A DNA stretch of 64,000 nucleotides from Emticicia sp043780375. GTDB lineage: Bacteria > Bacteroidota > Bacteroidia > Cytophagales > Spirosomataceae. The position numbers and the translations under genes were made by a program. A model generated the notes under the pieces. That model saw nothing but the letters and a program-made list of their open reading frames with translations. It made no database searches and was not told the DNA's origin. Below are positions 17,071 to 26,119 of this stretch, one piece after another (within the stretch, counting starts at the first letter, position 1; the number at the start of each line of letters is the position of its first letter). The DNA lies in NCBI RefSeq assembly GCF_043780375.1, contig NZ_JAYWCU010000115.1, forward strand, positions 10,001-74,000, in the 5' to 3' direction.

Positions 17071-18171
17071 TTAGCAAATTTTTCCTTCATGCACAATCAG
17101 CGAACCTTTGGTAATTTCTTCTTCCATTTCCCATTTAAAACCTTCTTTTGTTGCCAAATGGAGTAAGAAAGTGGAAATATTTTTGGCATAAAGTTCGCTG
17201 GCGTTGAGTGGAAGCATTGAAGGAATATTTGCTTCTCCAACAATGGTTACACCGTGCTTTTCTACGGTTTTTCCAAATTCGCTGCAAGCACAATTTCCTC
17301 CTTGTTCAACAGCCATATCAACTATTACTGAACCCAATTTCATGTTTTTTACGACATCTTCAGGAATCAGCATTGGAGCTTTTTTTCCTGGAATCAAGGC
17401 CGTTGTGATTACCAAATCTGCTTCACAAATATGTTTGGCAATAACTTCTTGTTGCTTTTTCAAAAACTCCTCCGAAACACCTTTCACATAACCGCCCTCA
17501 ATTTTTATAGAATTATCGCCTTTAACTTCGATAAACTTTCCACCCAACGATTCTACTTGTTCTTTGGTTTCAGGGCGAATGTCGCTTACCTCAACTACCG
17601 CACCGAGGCGTTTTGCGGTTGCAATGGCTTGTAAACCTGCTACGCCAGCACCCATAACAACAACTTTTGCAGGTTTTATTGTACCGGCGGCTGTCATTAA
17701 TAGAGGAAAAATTTTGCCCAGATGATACGCACCAATAATGACTGATTTATAACCAGCCAAATTTGCTTGCGAACTCAAAGCATCCATTTTTTGGGCACGT
17801 GAAATACGAGGAATGGCATCAACCGAAAATGCCGAAATACCTTGCGTTGCACAAGCATCAACCATGTCACGATTGGTAGAGGCATACATGAATGAAATGG
17901 CAATTGCCTTTTTTTTCATGAAGCTAATTTCATCAATAGTGAGAGGGTTTACTTTCAAAACTACATCGGCAGAGGCGAGCAAAGCAGATTTATCATTTTG
18001 GATAATTGCTCCCACAGCAGTGTAGGCAGCATCTTCAAAAAAAGAGGAGATTCCAGCATCCTTTTCTACGTTACATTCAAATCCTGCGTGGATAAGTTGT
18101 TTACATACTTCGGGGGAAAGTGCAACTCGGCGTTCAAATGGTTTGGTTTCCTTAATTATAGCTAATTTCAC
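17071..18171 (-). CDS. pntAA: NAD(P) transhydrogenase subunit alpha, soluble NAD-binding part
   Basis: The protein belongs to the PntA/alanine dehydrogenase fold. It starts VKLAIIKETKPFERRVALSP and has the Rossmann motif VVMGAGVAGLQAIATAKRLGA, EVSDIRPETKEQVESLGG and GGNCACSE-type C-terminal residues. It binds NAD(H) and completes the split transhydrogenase with the two downstream genes. I chose the GTG at 18171, giving 366 residues. A second GTG at 18201 would add ten residues, but it lies inside a good promoter whose transcript should begin near 18194, and homologues begin at the KLAIIKE stretch. The 115-base spacer to the membrane subunit is short enough for one operon. Confidence 0.9.
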   Translation of the reverse strand: MKLAIIKETKPFERRVALSPEVCKQLIHAGFECNVEKDAGISSFFEDAAYTAVGAIIQNDKSALLASADVVLKVNPLTIDEISFMKKKAIAISFMYASTNRDMVDACATQGISAFSVDAIPRISRAQKMDALSSQANLAGYKSVIIGAYHLGKIFPLLMTAAGTIKPAKVVVMGAGVAGLQAIATAKRLGAVVEVSDIRPETKEQVESLGGKFIEVKGDNSIKIEGGYVKGVSEEFLKKQQEVIAKHICEADLVITTALIPGKKAPMLIPEDVVKNMKLGSVIVDMAVEQGGNCACSEFGKTVEKHGVTIVGEANIPSMLPLNASELYAKNISTFLLHLATKEGFKWEMEEEITKGSLIVHEGKIC

Positions 18172-18509
18172 AGTATCAATAAACTTATTTTTTAGTGGCA
18201 CGAATGTAGAAAATATTCAATTATTTATCAATTTATTTATAAATTAATTTAAAAAGTAAACATGAATAGTAAATATTATTCGTGTTTGGGGTACAATTGG
18301 TGACATAAATGAAGGGCATTACTGCTTAACCTTGATACAAGGATGTTTAATGTTATAAAAATCAGATTTTCATTTTCTAATTTTCAATGCCGATTTTTGA
18401 CTTTTCGTACTAAATATTTTGTTTTTGAAGATGAAAATATGATGCTTTACTTAAAATAACCATTAGACTTGTTGCACTGGGAGTTTCGATTTATAAAAAA
18501 AGGCTATTT
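18172..18509. other. Spacer upstream of the pnt operon
   Basis: 338 bases without a credible gene. It holds the pnt promoter on the minus strand. The rest is AT-rich, and I saw no hairpin, repeat or RNA gene in it. A reading frame continuous with the following fragment is open from 18435 but has no typical start. Confidence 0.5.
18201..18231 (-). promoter_or_regulatory. Promoter of the pnt operon
   Basis: On the minus strand TTG (18229-18231) is followed after 20 bases by TACATTCG (18201-18208), close to TAnnTTTG. The predicted start near 18194 is about 23 bases before the preferred GTG. Confidence 0.55.
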
Positions 18510-18929
18510 TTGATTGACAAAGGAAATTTGAAATGGGCTAATTACCTCTATTCTTATAATAATAAAGGAATTGTTCGTGAACGATTATGGATAAGTACAA
18601 AGTCGGGCGAAGTGAGAACTTGTACCTCCTGTCATTGCGAAAGTACCTTAAATCAAGCTGGGCAAACTTCGCCAACTAATGCACCGCAAGCATTGACAAC
18701 CTTGTTAAATCATGTAAAAATCATTGACAGTGATGGTATAAAAGATATTTATGATGCTTTTCCTAATGATGCTGCTACAACGATTAGTACTCAAAATGGC
18801 ATTCCAACAAGAGTTTTTGCTGGAACAACCGTAACTTTTAACGGTGGAAGTTCGGTAACATTACAAACGGGTTTTGAAGCTCAAAATGGCAGTGTTTTTA
18901 AGGCTTATATTGGTGGTTGTGGGTATTAA
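18510..18929 (+). pseudogene. Orphan C-terminal fragment with 3-coathanger-stack-like repeat
   Basis: The frame has only a TTG start, lacks a signal peptide and encodes 139 residues. The last 45 residues (ending VTLQTGFEAQNGSVFKAYIGGC) look like the C-terminal beta repeat of large secreted Cytophagales proteins, annotated elsewhere as 3-coathanger stack domains. The preceding part (YNNKGIVRERLW, CTSCHC) also looks like the interior of a bigger protein. It is therefore probably the remnant of a surface protein gene whose 5' part has been lost. It overlaps the convergent gene at 18926 by four bases. It could alternatively be a small expressed protein. Confidence 0.5.
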
Positions 18930-20149
18930 AAAGATTCAGGTTCGTAATCAAGAGGCAAAAATTCTCCCATTTTTTCATAGCCCCATCTTCCTTCAAACAA
19001 AACAGCCAATGGATTTACTAAATGCCCATTTGGTTCAATTAGCGTATGAGGCTCTAAAAGAGTCAGAATAGATTCTTGTGAAGCATCTTTTTTTCCTAAA
19101 TCGGCAAATTGAGGCTCTTCAAACTCTCTGTCGAAATATATATACAAGTATTGCTCAAAATTTAGATAAGGTTGTTGCTCTCGTACTTCAAAAATGCAAT
19201 TTTCGTCTAAGGGTAATCTCCGTAAATACTGTACGTAGGAAGCACTTTTAGAATTCGGCACTTTGTGAAGCCAAAAATCTGCTCCTAATATTATATCTGT
19301 CGAATCTATTTCTTTTTTTGCTTTGGATGCATACTGAAGAATATTTCCCAAACTATCTTTTAGTTCGGGAATTACAGGAACCATAAAAAAACGTTTTTCC
19401 TCTTTAAGTAAGGTATAAGCTGTAAATCCAGCATTAGATAAATTATGGTTTATAAGCGACTTGAAAAAATGCTGTGAAGAACCAAAATAGGCTTTTTCTC
19501 TATTTTCATACCAAGTTTTCTGTCTCTTTTCATTTTTAGTTGTCATTTCTTGAAAGAATGGATAACCATAAAACGAAACATAGTGCTTTTGGAAATTATA
19601 CTTAAATTCTTCTAAATCGTATTTGATTGTATATCCCAACGCCTTATTTTCTATTTCCAGAGGTTCATCTGCATTGATGGTTAGCTCTGTACCATTATCA
19701 CTCATCGAAAACCAAAGAACTTTTGGGTTTTTCAAGATGCATGATTCCGAAAACTCAGTTTTTCCAATAAAATGCTCTTTAAATAATGGATAATATTTCT
19801 CAAAACCATTCCTCAATCTTTTAATCGTTATGCCTTGTAAAGCAATTGCATCGGGCGTTAATAGTATTAGTAATGGTTTTTTGAGCGTATCTGCCTTGAT
19901 TTTAATAGAAAGTGTTTCGTAACCAATAAAACTAACGACCAAATCTTGTACGCCAGCAGGTACATTCGTAAGTTTAAATCTTCCTTTGTCATCTGTTTGT
20001 TGGCCTTTAGTGGTATTGCTAATAAACACATTTGCAAAGATTAAGGGTTTTCTATCATCATTTCCTATTACTCTGCCTTCAATATTTCTTTGGCAAAATA
20101 CTGATAATGGACAACAAAAATAAATAAATATAATTTGCCTAAAACACAT
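18926..20149 (-). CDS. Carboxypeptidase-regulatory-like domain protein, secreted
   Basis: A 407-residue protein with a hydrophobic N-terminus ending near SVFCQ. Residues about 20-105 form a CarboxypepD_reg-like beta-sandwich: IEGRVIGNDDRKPLIFANVFI, then TDDKGRFKL and VVSFIGYETL. The remaining 300 residues have no TonB-dependent barrel and match the general type of Bacteroidota periplasmic proteins with this N-terminal domain and an unassigned C-terminal part. Function unknown. The start is an ATG in CAT context at 20149. It is convergent with the orphan fragment. Confidence 0.78.
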   Translation of the reverse strand: MCFRQIIFIYFCCPLSVFCQRNIEGRVIGNDDRKPLIFANVFISNTTKGQQTDDKGRFKLTNVPAGVQDLVVSFIGYETLSIKIKADTLKKPLLILLTPDAIALQGITIKRLRNGFEKYYPLFKEHFIGKTEFSESCILKNPKVLWFSMSDNGTELTINADEPLEIENKALGYTIKYDLEEFKYNFQKHYVSFYGYPFFQEMTTKNEKRQKTWYENREKAYFGSSQHFFKSLINHNLSNAGFTAYTLLKEEKRFFMVPVIPELKDSLGNILQYASKAKKEIDSTDIILGADFWLHKVPNSKSASYVQYLRRLPLDENCIFEVREQQPYLNFEQYLYIYFDREFEEPQFADLGKKDASQESILTLLEPHTLIEPNGHLVNPLAVLFEGRWGYEKMGEFLPLDYEPESF

Positions 20150-20333
20150 ACTAAATCAATAAAATCGGACAAGAATTCTAATTATCCTACAAGTTAATCA
20201 TTATTTAATTATACCTTTTGCAGTATTAGATTAAAATTACGAATACCAGATTTTCCTAAAATAATAGACTATTAAAAATTTCATTGTTTGATATTATTAA
20301 AGTTTTTCACAAATTGCTATAAAATCTAAAATC

Positions 20334-20768
20334 ATGGAAGAACAAAGAAAAATTACTAAAAAGTATTCAAATGGTGAGGTTACAGTTGTTTGGCAGCCGC
20401 ATTTGTGTATTCATTCTACAATATGTTTTCGAGGGTTACCCAATGTTTTTGACCCTCGTAAACGACCATGGATTACACCAGAAAATGCTGATAGCGAGGT
20501 AATTATGAAGCAAATTGATAGCTGCCCATCGGGAGCTTTAACTTATATGAGAGCTAATATAGATCAAGAAAACGCCATAATTGACAACGAAACAATAGTA
20601 GAAACAACTCAAAATGGGCCATTATTGGTTTATGGCAATATTTCTATCAAAGATTCGTCAGGAAACCTTACAAAAAAACACAAGGTTACTGCCTTGTGTC
20701 GTTGTGGTGCTTCCAAAAACAAACCTTTCTGTGATGGGTCACACCTGAATGTTAATTTCGAAGGATAA
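20334..20768 (+). CDS. Fusion of a YjdI-type Fe-S domain and a CDGSH iron-sulfur domain
   Basis: A 144-residue cytoplasmic protein. Residues about 8-72 are a Fer4_19/YjdI domain (KYSNGEVTVVW, then CIHSTICFRGLPNVFD, and DSCPSGALTY near the end). The C-terminal 40 residues form a CDGSH-type 2Fe-2S domain with CRCGASKNKPFCDGSH, which provides the three Cys and one His ligands. Both modules bind Fe-S clusters and are thought to act in redox or cluster transfer. The gene stands alone between divergent and convergent neighbours and ends at a strong terminator. The role is not known. Confidence 0.88.
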   Translation: MEEQRKITKKYSNGEVTVVWQPHLCIHSTICFRGLPNVFDPRKRPWITPENADSEVIMKQIDSCPSGALTYMRANIDQENAIIDNETIVETTQNGPLLVYGNISIKDSSGNLTKKHKVTALCRCGASKNKPFCDGSHLNVNFEG

Positions 20769-20794
20769 TTAATTTCCCCATTTTGTATTTATAT

Positions 20795-20829
20795 AAAAAG
20801 CGTAGGATTTATGAAGTCCTACGCTTTTT
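20795..20829. terminator. Intrinsic terminator
   Basis: A 13-base perfect stem (AAAAAGCGTAGGA / TCCTACGCTTTTT) with a nine-base loop lies between the CDGSH gene and the convergent tatC. T runs occur in both directions. Confidence 0.9.
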
Positions 20830-20862
20830 ATATGATCTTTGAACTTGCTGTCCATTGACTTT

Positions 20863-21729
20863 CTATAAGGCTAATTTCTCTTCGGCGAGTTTCCTTTTTT
20901 CCTCTCTTGCCGAAATAAAAATACTTACTTCGTACAAAATATATAACGGAATCGCAACCAATATCTGACTTGTTACATCAGGTGATGGCGTGATGACTGC
21001 CGCTACAACCAAAATAACCACAATGGCATGTTTGCGATAAGTACGCATGAACTGTGGCCCAATTACACCAATTTTTGTTAAAACAAAAATTGCAACTGGT
21101 AACTGAAACGCTATGCCACAAGCAAGGGTGAGCGTTGCTAAAAGCGATATATAAGAACCAATATCAAACTGATTTTCGATACTTTTACTAATCTGGAAAT
21201 TAACTAAAAAGTTTATTGCCATAGGCGAAACAATGTAATAACCAAAAAAGACTCCCGAGAAGAACAATAAAGTTACATAAAATACTGCTCCTCGAGCCGA
21301 TTTGCTTTCAGTTGGCTTCAAGCCGGGTTTCACGAACCGCCATATTTCCCAAAAAACATAAGGAAACGCAAACACCAAACCAATGATAGCTGCCGAAGTA
21401 AAGGCCATTACAAATTGCCCCGAAACCTCTCGGCTCATTAGGCTGAACTGCAATTTTTCTACGCAAAGTCCAGGGGAGTGAACAATTTCTCCCAATTTGC
21501 ACAACATCCGATAAGTCCAAAAATCGGTTTTTGATGGACCTAAAATGACATTTTCATAAATTTCTTCGATATAAATAAAAGCAAAAATCATAAAGAAAAC
21601 AATTGCTCCTGCCGCACGAATCAAGTGCCAACGTAGTTCTTCGAGATGGTCAAGAAATCCCATTTCTTTACCTTCTGATTCCTTCTCGTCGTCGTCGTAA
21701 TCAAAATAGGGTGTTTGGTCTAAAGACAT
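20863..21729 (-). CDS. tatC: Twin-arginine translocase subunit TatC
   Basis: A 288-residue integral membrane protein with six predicted helices. The N-terminal MGFLDHLEELRWHLIRA is the conserved TatC signal-peptide-binding region. FAFPYVFWEIWRFVKPGLKPTE and the helix-six region VAAVITPSPDVTSQILVAIPLYILYE are further signatures. TatC recognises twin-arginine signals and forms the export site for folded proteins. I chose the ATG at 21729 (MSLDQTP); an upstream ATG at 21789 would add an atypical hydrophobic leader. No tatA is adjacent. Two genes at 53.6-57.5 kb encode probable Tat substrates. Confidence 0.95.
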   Translation of the reverse strand: MSLDQTPYFDYDDDEKESEGKEMGFLDHLEELRWHLIRAAGAIVFFMIFAFIYIEEIYENVILGPSKTDFWTYRMLCKLGEIVHSPGLCVEKLQFSLMSREVSGQFVMAFTSAAIIGLVFAFPYVFWEIWRFVKPGLKPTESKSARGAVFYVTLLFFSGVFFGYYIVSPMAINFLVNFQISKSIENQFDIGSYISLLATLTLACGIAFQLPVAIFVLTKIGVIGPQFMRTYRKHAIVVILVVAAVITPSPDVTSQILVAIPLYILYEVSIFISAREEKRKLAEEKLAL

Positions 21730-21795
21730 TTTTATAGTTATGAAGAATATATAATGTTGTTGGTAAAATAGCTTTTTTGCCAACAACACTAAAAT

Positions 21796-22398
21796 TTATT
21801 TTTTTGTCGAATCAGCAGCTACTTTTACTTTACCTGATTTTTTATCATCAGCGTATTTTTTATTCAATCCTTCTAACACAGACTTTGTAATATCCAAATC
21901 TTCTTTGGCATATAGCACACCGCCACCTTTCGAGTAGCCAATTACCATGTCAAATTTATCACCCGCATTGAATTCTTTCAAGTACGCTTGAATATTATTC
22001 AAAATATCTTCTGTTTTCTTGGCATCTTCTTTAGCTAAATCTTGTGCAGACTTATCACGGAATGCCATGATTGCTTGTTCTTCTTGTTGCAGCTGAGCTT
22101 GAGCAGTTTGACCTTGCTCTTGCGTCATACCGCCTTGCTGAACTTTTTGTTGGAAGAAAGTAACTTTATTTTGAAAGTTTTTAGCTTTGTTAGAAATATC
22201 AGTTTCTAAACGAAAACGTTTGTTTTCAGAAGATTTTACTACATCTTTATAATAATCATATTGATTTAATAACGTATCGGTATTAACATAAACAATACGA
22301 CCAGCAACTTGCTTGCCCGATGTCGAAGTCGTGGCTGATTTATCACAACCCCAAATAATTACTGAAAGTAAAAGAACTACAATTGAAAGATTTTTCAT
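21796..22398 (-). CDS. OmpH/Skp-like periplasmic chaperone lipoprotein
   Basis: A 200-residue protein from the ATG at 22398. The N-terminus is a lipoprotein signal (hydrophobic core, then WGCDKS). The mature part starts with GRIVYVNTDTLL, characteristic of Skp/OmpH. A long charged helical region from about residue 60 to 130, rich in Gln and Lys, forms the coiled-coil tentacles. It would bind outer-membrane proteins in transit. A longer start at 22452 is possible, but it adds a second hydrophobic leader. The gene has its own promoter with TATATTTG at 22505-22512. Confidence 0.87.
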   Translation of the reverse strand: MKNLSIVVLLLSVIIWGCDKSATTSTSGKQVAGRIVYVNTDTLLNQYDYYKDVVKSSENKRFRLETDISNKAKNFQNKVTFFQQKVQQGGMTQEQGQTAQAQLQQEEQAIMAFRDKSAQDLAKEDAKKTEDILNNIQAYLKEFNAGDKFDMVIGYSKGGGVLYAKEDLDITKSVLEGLNKKYADDKKSGKVKVAADSTKK

Positions 22399-22504
22399 GC
22401 GAAAATGAATTATTGAATAAGCTATGGTGAGAATTACTTTAAACATTCGCACTTGAAAGCTATTCTTTAGCGTTTTTTTAGAATTTTTTGAAAAAATTAG
22501 AGTG

Positions 22505-22512
22505 CAAATATA
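22505..22512 (-). promoter_or_regulatory. -7 element of the ompH-like gene
   Basis: TATATTTG on the minus strand matches TAnnTTTG exactly. Transcription would begin about 100 bases before the preferred ATG, directly after the terminator of the preceding gene. No clear -33 TTG is seen, because that position lies in the hairpin. Confidence 0.4.
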
Positions 22513-22516
22513 AAAG

Positions 22517-22539
22517 AATCCCTCCGAAAAGGAGGGATT
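22517..22539 (-). terminator. Intrinsic terminator after the 118-residue membrane protein gene
   Basis: A nine-base stem, AATCCCTCC / GGAGGGATT, with a five-base loop is followed on the minus strand by a T-rich tract that merges into the next promoter. Confidence 0.8.
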
Positions 22540-22549
22540 TATATAGGTT

Positions 22550-22906
22550 TTATTTGAGTAATTGTCTAAAATGATAGCCAGCTGTAGCCGAAAGCCCTGC
22601 TACTTGTGAACCAATGATAGCCATGATAACAAAAAAAGTAATAGTTAATGGCATATTTTTTAGAAATTTAAGACTTTCGGCAAATAAACTTCCGATTTTT
22701 TCGAGCATAATTCCGCCAGTAGTCATATTGAGGTAAGTGGCATAAACTATCCAAATCGTGGCGATAGCACAAGCTGCTGCCACATAAGCTCCTTTTCCAG
22801 ATTCAGATCGCCAAGCACCCACAGCAAACGAAATAGGAGCAATTATCCACCAAGGGAAAAAGCATTGTGCAATAGCACTGACTATTAGTATGATTATATA
22901 ATTCAT
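22550..22906 (-). CDS. Small integral membrane protein of unknown function
   Basis: A 118-residue protein with about three membrane segments: an N-terminal helix (NYIIILIVSAIAQCFF), a second around GAYVAAACAIATIWIVYATY, and a third near ITFFVIMAIIGSQVAGLSA. I do not recognise a named family with certainty; such proteins are annotated as hypothetical in Bacteroidota. It is 40 bases downstream of the penicillin acylase gene on the same strand and probably shares its transcript. It ends at a good terminator. Confidence 0.7.
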   Translation of the reverse strand: MNYIIILIVSAIAQCFFPWWIIAPISFAVGAWRSESGKGAYVAAACAIATIWIVYATYLNMTTGGIMLEKIGSLFAESLKFLKNMPLTITFFVIMAIIGSQVAGLSATAGYHFRQLLK

Positions 22907-22945
22907 CTTATTTTTATTCTGAGTTTTTTAGGTAGAACTAAATTG

Positions 22946-25420
22946 TTATTTTTTTGAAATCTTCATTGTTGCCAAAACTTTACTGCTTTTTTCGTCTTTC
23001 GATTTCATAAAAAACAGTTCGTTTAATTCACCTTTTGCCCATTTATCTATCATATTGTCATAAAATGGACTTGATGGATTGCCCGACTGACCACCGGGAT
23101 ATAGCCCATAAGCCTTTGGCCAGCCTTTATCGAGCTGTACAATCATTCTCCAAGATGGCCCGTTTTGTTCAGTTGTAGCATTAACAATGCCAGCACCGCC
23201 ACCATTAGGAATATCTTGTCGTCCAAAACCTGAAAGTCTGCCCAAGTGATTAATATCAGTGCTTTTTACATTTGTCCAAGCCCAAGTTGTTGCGTTCATT
23301 GGCCCAAGTTTCGCTCTCAAAGAATCAATAGTTGCCTTGAAACTATTTTTTATAATGTCTTGCATCGTTTCTTGTTTATCTTTGGTTGTTATATTATCAA
23401 ACCATTTGGCCGTTGGTTGTTTTTCTATCATTACCCAAGTACGGTCACGGGCTGGGTAAAGCATGGGCGATTTGTCGCCTTGAGGCGAAAATTCATCATT
23501 CCAAATAGCAAACCGAAGTTCACGTACCCAACGTTCATAAATTGTTGCACCGATTTCGGTAGGGTCGTTTTTTAAATTCCATTTTGCCAAAACTTGGTAA
23601 GCAGAATTGGCTTTGTTTGACGAATCGGTATTTAAAATTGTCATTAATAGAGGCAAAACTCTACGAGCTTCTACATTAAAATTGTCATTTTGCATCAACC
23701 GTAAACTATCAACAGTGGCTTTTTCCATTTTGGTCAACCGCTCGTTGATACGAATAGCTCGCTCGCTCGGAGCAAATTTCCAACCCAAATAATAAGGATA
23801 TGTGGGGTCGGTAGAAAACTGGTTCGCCGAACTCACAAACCCCCTAACAGGATTTTTTACGATTGGGTTTTGGTCTGCTGGAATCCAACCTTGCCAATCG
23901 TGGGCAGGATTTGAGCCATCCATGATAAATTTACCTTGTTCTTTCCATTTCAGAGGCAACTTTCCGTTTGGCGTAATCGCAATGTCATTTTGATTACTGG
24001 CAAAAATAAAATTTTGAGCAGGAGCAATGTAATAAGTGAGAGCTTTGCGGTAATCATCATAGTTTTTTGCTCGATTGAGGTAATAAAAAGCCATTAAATC
24101 AGTACCTTCTGCTTCATTAGCAACCCAACGCATGGCATGACCGACTAGGGCATTTTTGCCATAATTTTTCTCAGAAGCTACATTATAAACAATTGGACCG
24201 TGATGCGTGCTGTACACAGTGTCTTTCAAAGACTCTTTTTTGCCTTTTATGACAAATTCTTCCACACGCATCGTTGTTGGTTTCCATGCACCATTGTACC
24301 AATATTCTTTTTTGGTTTTATCTTTAAATTTTATTTGATAAAAATCCATGACATCGGAGCCAACGTTAGTTACGCCCCAAGCTACGTCTTTATTAAATCC
24401 AATAACCACTCCTGGTGCTCCAGGCAAACATGCACCATACACATTCATGGTTGGTGTGCATAATTGCATTTGGTACCAAATTGAAGGCAATGTTAATTGC
24501 AAATGAGGGTCATTTTCTAAAATTGGCAAACCTGTTGCCGATTTCTCACCTCCCACAGCCCAGTTATTACTGCCAATTTCGGGCGAAGGTGAAGGAATGC
24601 GGAATGCCGCCCGATCAAAAGCCAGTGCATCGCTCGAAGCTTTTGCAGCAATTTCAGTAGGAACTGGCGGCACAGGCAAAGGTGTAAAATCCCATTTTGT
24701 ACCCTCAGGAATAATCGGCGATTCGTTGGTAGGATAATCAGGATACAAATCATTCACCACATCAATGCCATATTTTGCTAAAATATTACTCATTCGGTAG
24801 TCATCACTACCGCCATTGAGAACGTTTCGCATATTCATCATCATCAAAATTGTTTTGTATGGCGACCATTCTTCCGGCTTATATCCTATGATTTTATACT
24901 CAACAGGAAGATCTTTATACTTCAATTGTTTGATATAAGCATTGACCCCAGCCGCATAAGAATTGAGCACATCATTAAAAATTGCATTTTTTCGGCCATT
25001 TTCATACACTTTTTTAGCAGCATTGGCCATACCTATTCGGCGGTTATAGCGGTCAAGTTCCAAGGCACGCTCGCCAACAATTTCGCTAAGTCGGCCTGAA
25101 GCAGCTAATATATAAAACTCCATTTGCCACAAGCGGTCACGGGCAACGAGATAGCCTTGAGCAAAATACAAGTCATTGTCATTTTTGGCAAAAATATGAG
25201 GTACACGGTTATCGTCGAAAACGACATCGACCTCATCTTTTACACCGTTTAATTTTAAATGAGTAGGAGGTAAGGCAAGTTTTGCTTCGCCATTTTGCCA
25301 AAAACCTTCAAAAGGGCTAAACAATTGCCCAAGTGCGGGGGTCGCTCCCATAGGTCGGCTTAAGAAATAAGTCAAGCCAACAGCAGCTATTAGACTCAAA
25401 ATAAATTTTACAAATTTCAT
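22946..25420 (-). CDS. Penicillin acylase family (Ntn) amidohydrolase
   Basis: An 824-residue precursor with an N-terminal hydrophobic helix. The alpha-chain region includes PHIFAKNDNDLYFAQGYLVARDRLWQME, typical of the family. A linker leads to GSNNWAVGGEKSATG near residue 283, where the Ser would become the N-terminal nucleophile of the beta chain after self-cleavage. NDPHLQL, NQNDIAITPNGKLPLKW and the C-terminal YPGGQSGNPSSPFYDN are further signatures. It acts in the periplasm on acylated amides, which could include acyl-homoserine lactones, but the substrate is unknown. The length is normal. A possible -7 element TACTTTCG lies at 25456-25463. Confidence 0.92.
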   Translation of the reverse strand: MKFVKFILSLIAAVGLTYFLSRPMGATPALGQLFSPFEGFWQNGEAKLALPPTHLKLNGVKDEVDVVFDDNRVPHIFAKNDNDLYFAQGYLVARDRLWQMEFYILAASGRLSEIVGERALELDRYNRRIGMANAAKKVYENGRKNAIFNDVLNSYAAGVNAYIKQLKYKDLPVEYKIIGYKPEEWSPYKTILMMMNMRNVLNGGSDDYRMSNILAKYGIDVVNDLYPDYPTNESPIIPEGTKWDFTPLPVPPVPTEIAAKASSDALAFDRAAFRIPSPSPEIGSNNWAVGGEKSATGLPILENDPHLQLTLPSIWYQMQLCTPTMNVYGACLPGAPGVVIGFNKDVAWGVTNVGSDVMDFYQIKFKDKTKKEYWYNGAWKPTTMRVEEFVIKGKKESLKDTVYSTHHGPIVYNVASEKNYGKNALVGHAMRWVANEAEGTDLMAFYYLNRAKNYDDYRKALTYYIAPAQNFIFASNQNDIAITPNGKLPLKWKEQGKFIMDGSNPAHDWQGWIPADQNPIVKNPVRGFVSSANQFSTDPTYPYYLGWKFAPSERAIRINERLTKMEKATVDSLRLMQNDNFNVEARRVLPLLMTILNTDSSNKANSAYQVLAKWNLKNDPTEIGATIYERWVRELRFAIWNDEFSPQGDKSPMLYPARDRTWVMIEKQPTAKWFDNITTKDKQETMQDIIKNSFKATIDSLRAKLGPMNATTWAWTNVKSTDINHLGRLSGFGRQDIPNGGGAGIVNATTEQNGPSWRMIVQLDKGWPKAYGLYPGGQSGNPSSPFYDNMIDKWAKGELNELFFMKSKDEKSSKVLATMKISKK

Positions 25421-25552
25421 TAGTTTTGGGTTAGATGTTTGAAGTATTATTGTTGCGAAAGTAGAAAAAAAGAATGAATATTTTACTTTCTTGTGAGTTT
25501 TTAGGACTTTTTTGTGAAAATTTAATGTTGTTACTGAAAAATAATATAAAGA

Positions 25553-26050
25553 ATGAATAAAATACTTTTTTTGATTTTACTTATGTTTTCTTCGAAAGTT
25601 ATGCACGCCCAAATACAAAGTAAATCTTTTGATAGTTTACTTCACATAATGGTCACAAAAGCAGTTCCGACTGTTGGTTGTGAAGACCTAAAGAAAATGA
25701 AAAATGTAGTGTTACTTGATACCCGTGAAAGGAGAGAATATGAAGTAAGTCATTTGAAAAATGCCCAATGGGTAGGTTTCGAGAAATTTGATTTGAAAAA
25801 TGTAGCCACTATTCCAAAAGATGCTAATATTGTAGTTTACTGTTCGATTGGCGTACGAAGTGGCAAAATTGGCGAAAAACTCATGCAAGCAGGCTTTACG
25901 AATGTCCATAATTTTTATGGAAGTATTTTTGAATGGGTCAATCAGGGAAACCCAGTTTACGACATGGCAGGCAAACAAACTAACAAAATTCACGGCTACA
26001 ACTGGAAGTGGGGCATTTGGTGCAATAAGTGCGAGAAGGTTTATGAGTGA
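25553..26050 (+). CDS. Secreted rhodanese-like domain protein
   Basis: A 165-residue protein with a signal peptide (MNKILFLILLMFSSKVMHAQ). The rhodanese domain covers about residues 40-140: VVLLDTRERREYEVSHL gives the usual D-x-R-E motif, and the active-site loop is YCSIGVRSGKIG with its catalytic Cys. A C-terminal tail ends IWCNKCEKVYE, with two more cysteines. Rhodaneses carry persulfide on the Cys and transfer sulfane sulfur. It is divergent from the acylase gene and convergent with rpsB across a terminator. Confidence 0.9.
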   Translation: MNKILFLILLMFSSKVMHAQIQSKSFDSLLHIMVTKAVPTVGCEDLKKMKNVVLLDTRERREYEVSHLKNAQWVGFEKFDLKNVATIPKDANIVVYCSIGVRSGKIGEKLMQAGFTNVHNFYGSIFEWVNQGNPVYDMAGKQTNKIHGYNWKWGIWCNKCEKVYE

Positions 26051-26070
26051 AAAGTTATTCCACAAAAAAT

Positions 26071-26094
26071 CCCCAACGTTTTTCAACATTGGGG
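26071..26094. terminator. Intrinsic terminator between rhodanese gene and rpsB
   Basis: A stem of CCCCAACGTT against AACATTGGGG with one mismatch and a short TTTC loop is followed by GTTTTC. It serves the plus-strand gene and possibly the end of the ribosomal operon. Confidence 0.75.
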
Positions 26095-26119
26095 GTTTTC
26101 TTATTTTCAGAGCTTAAAA

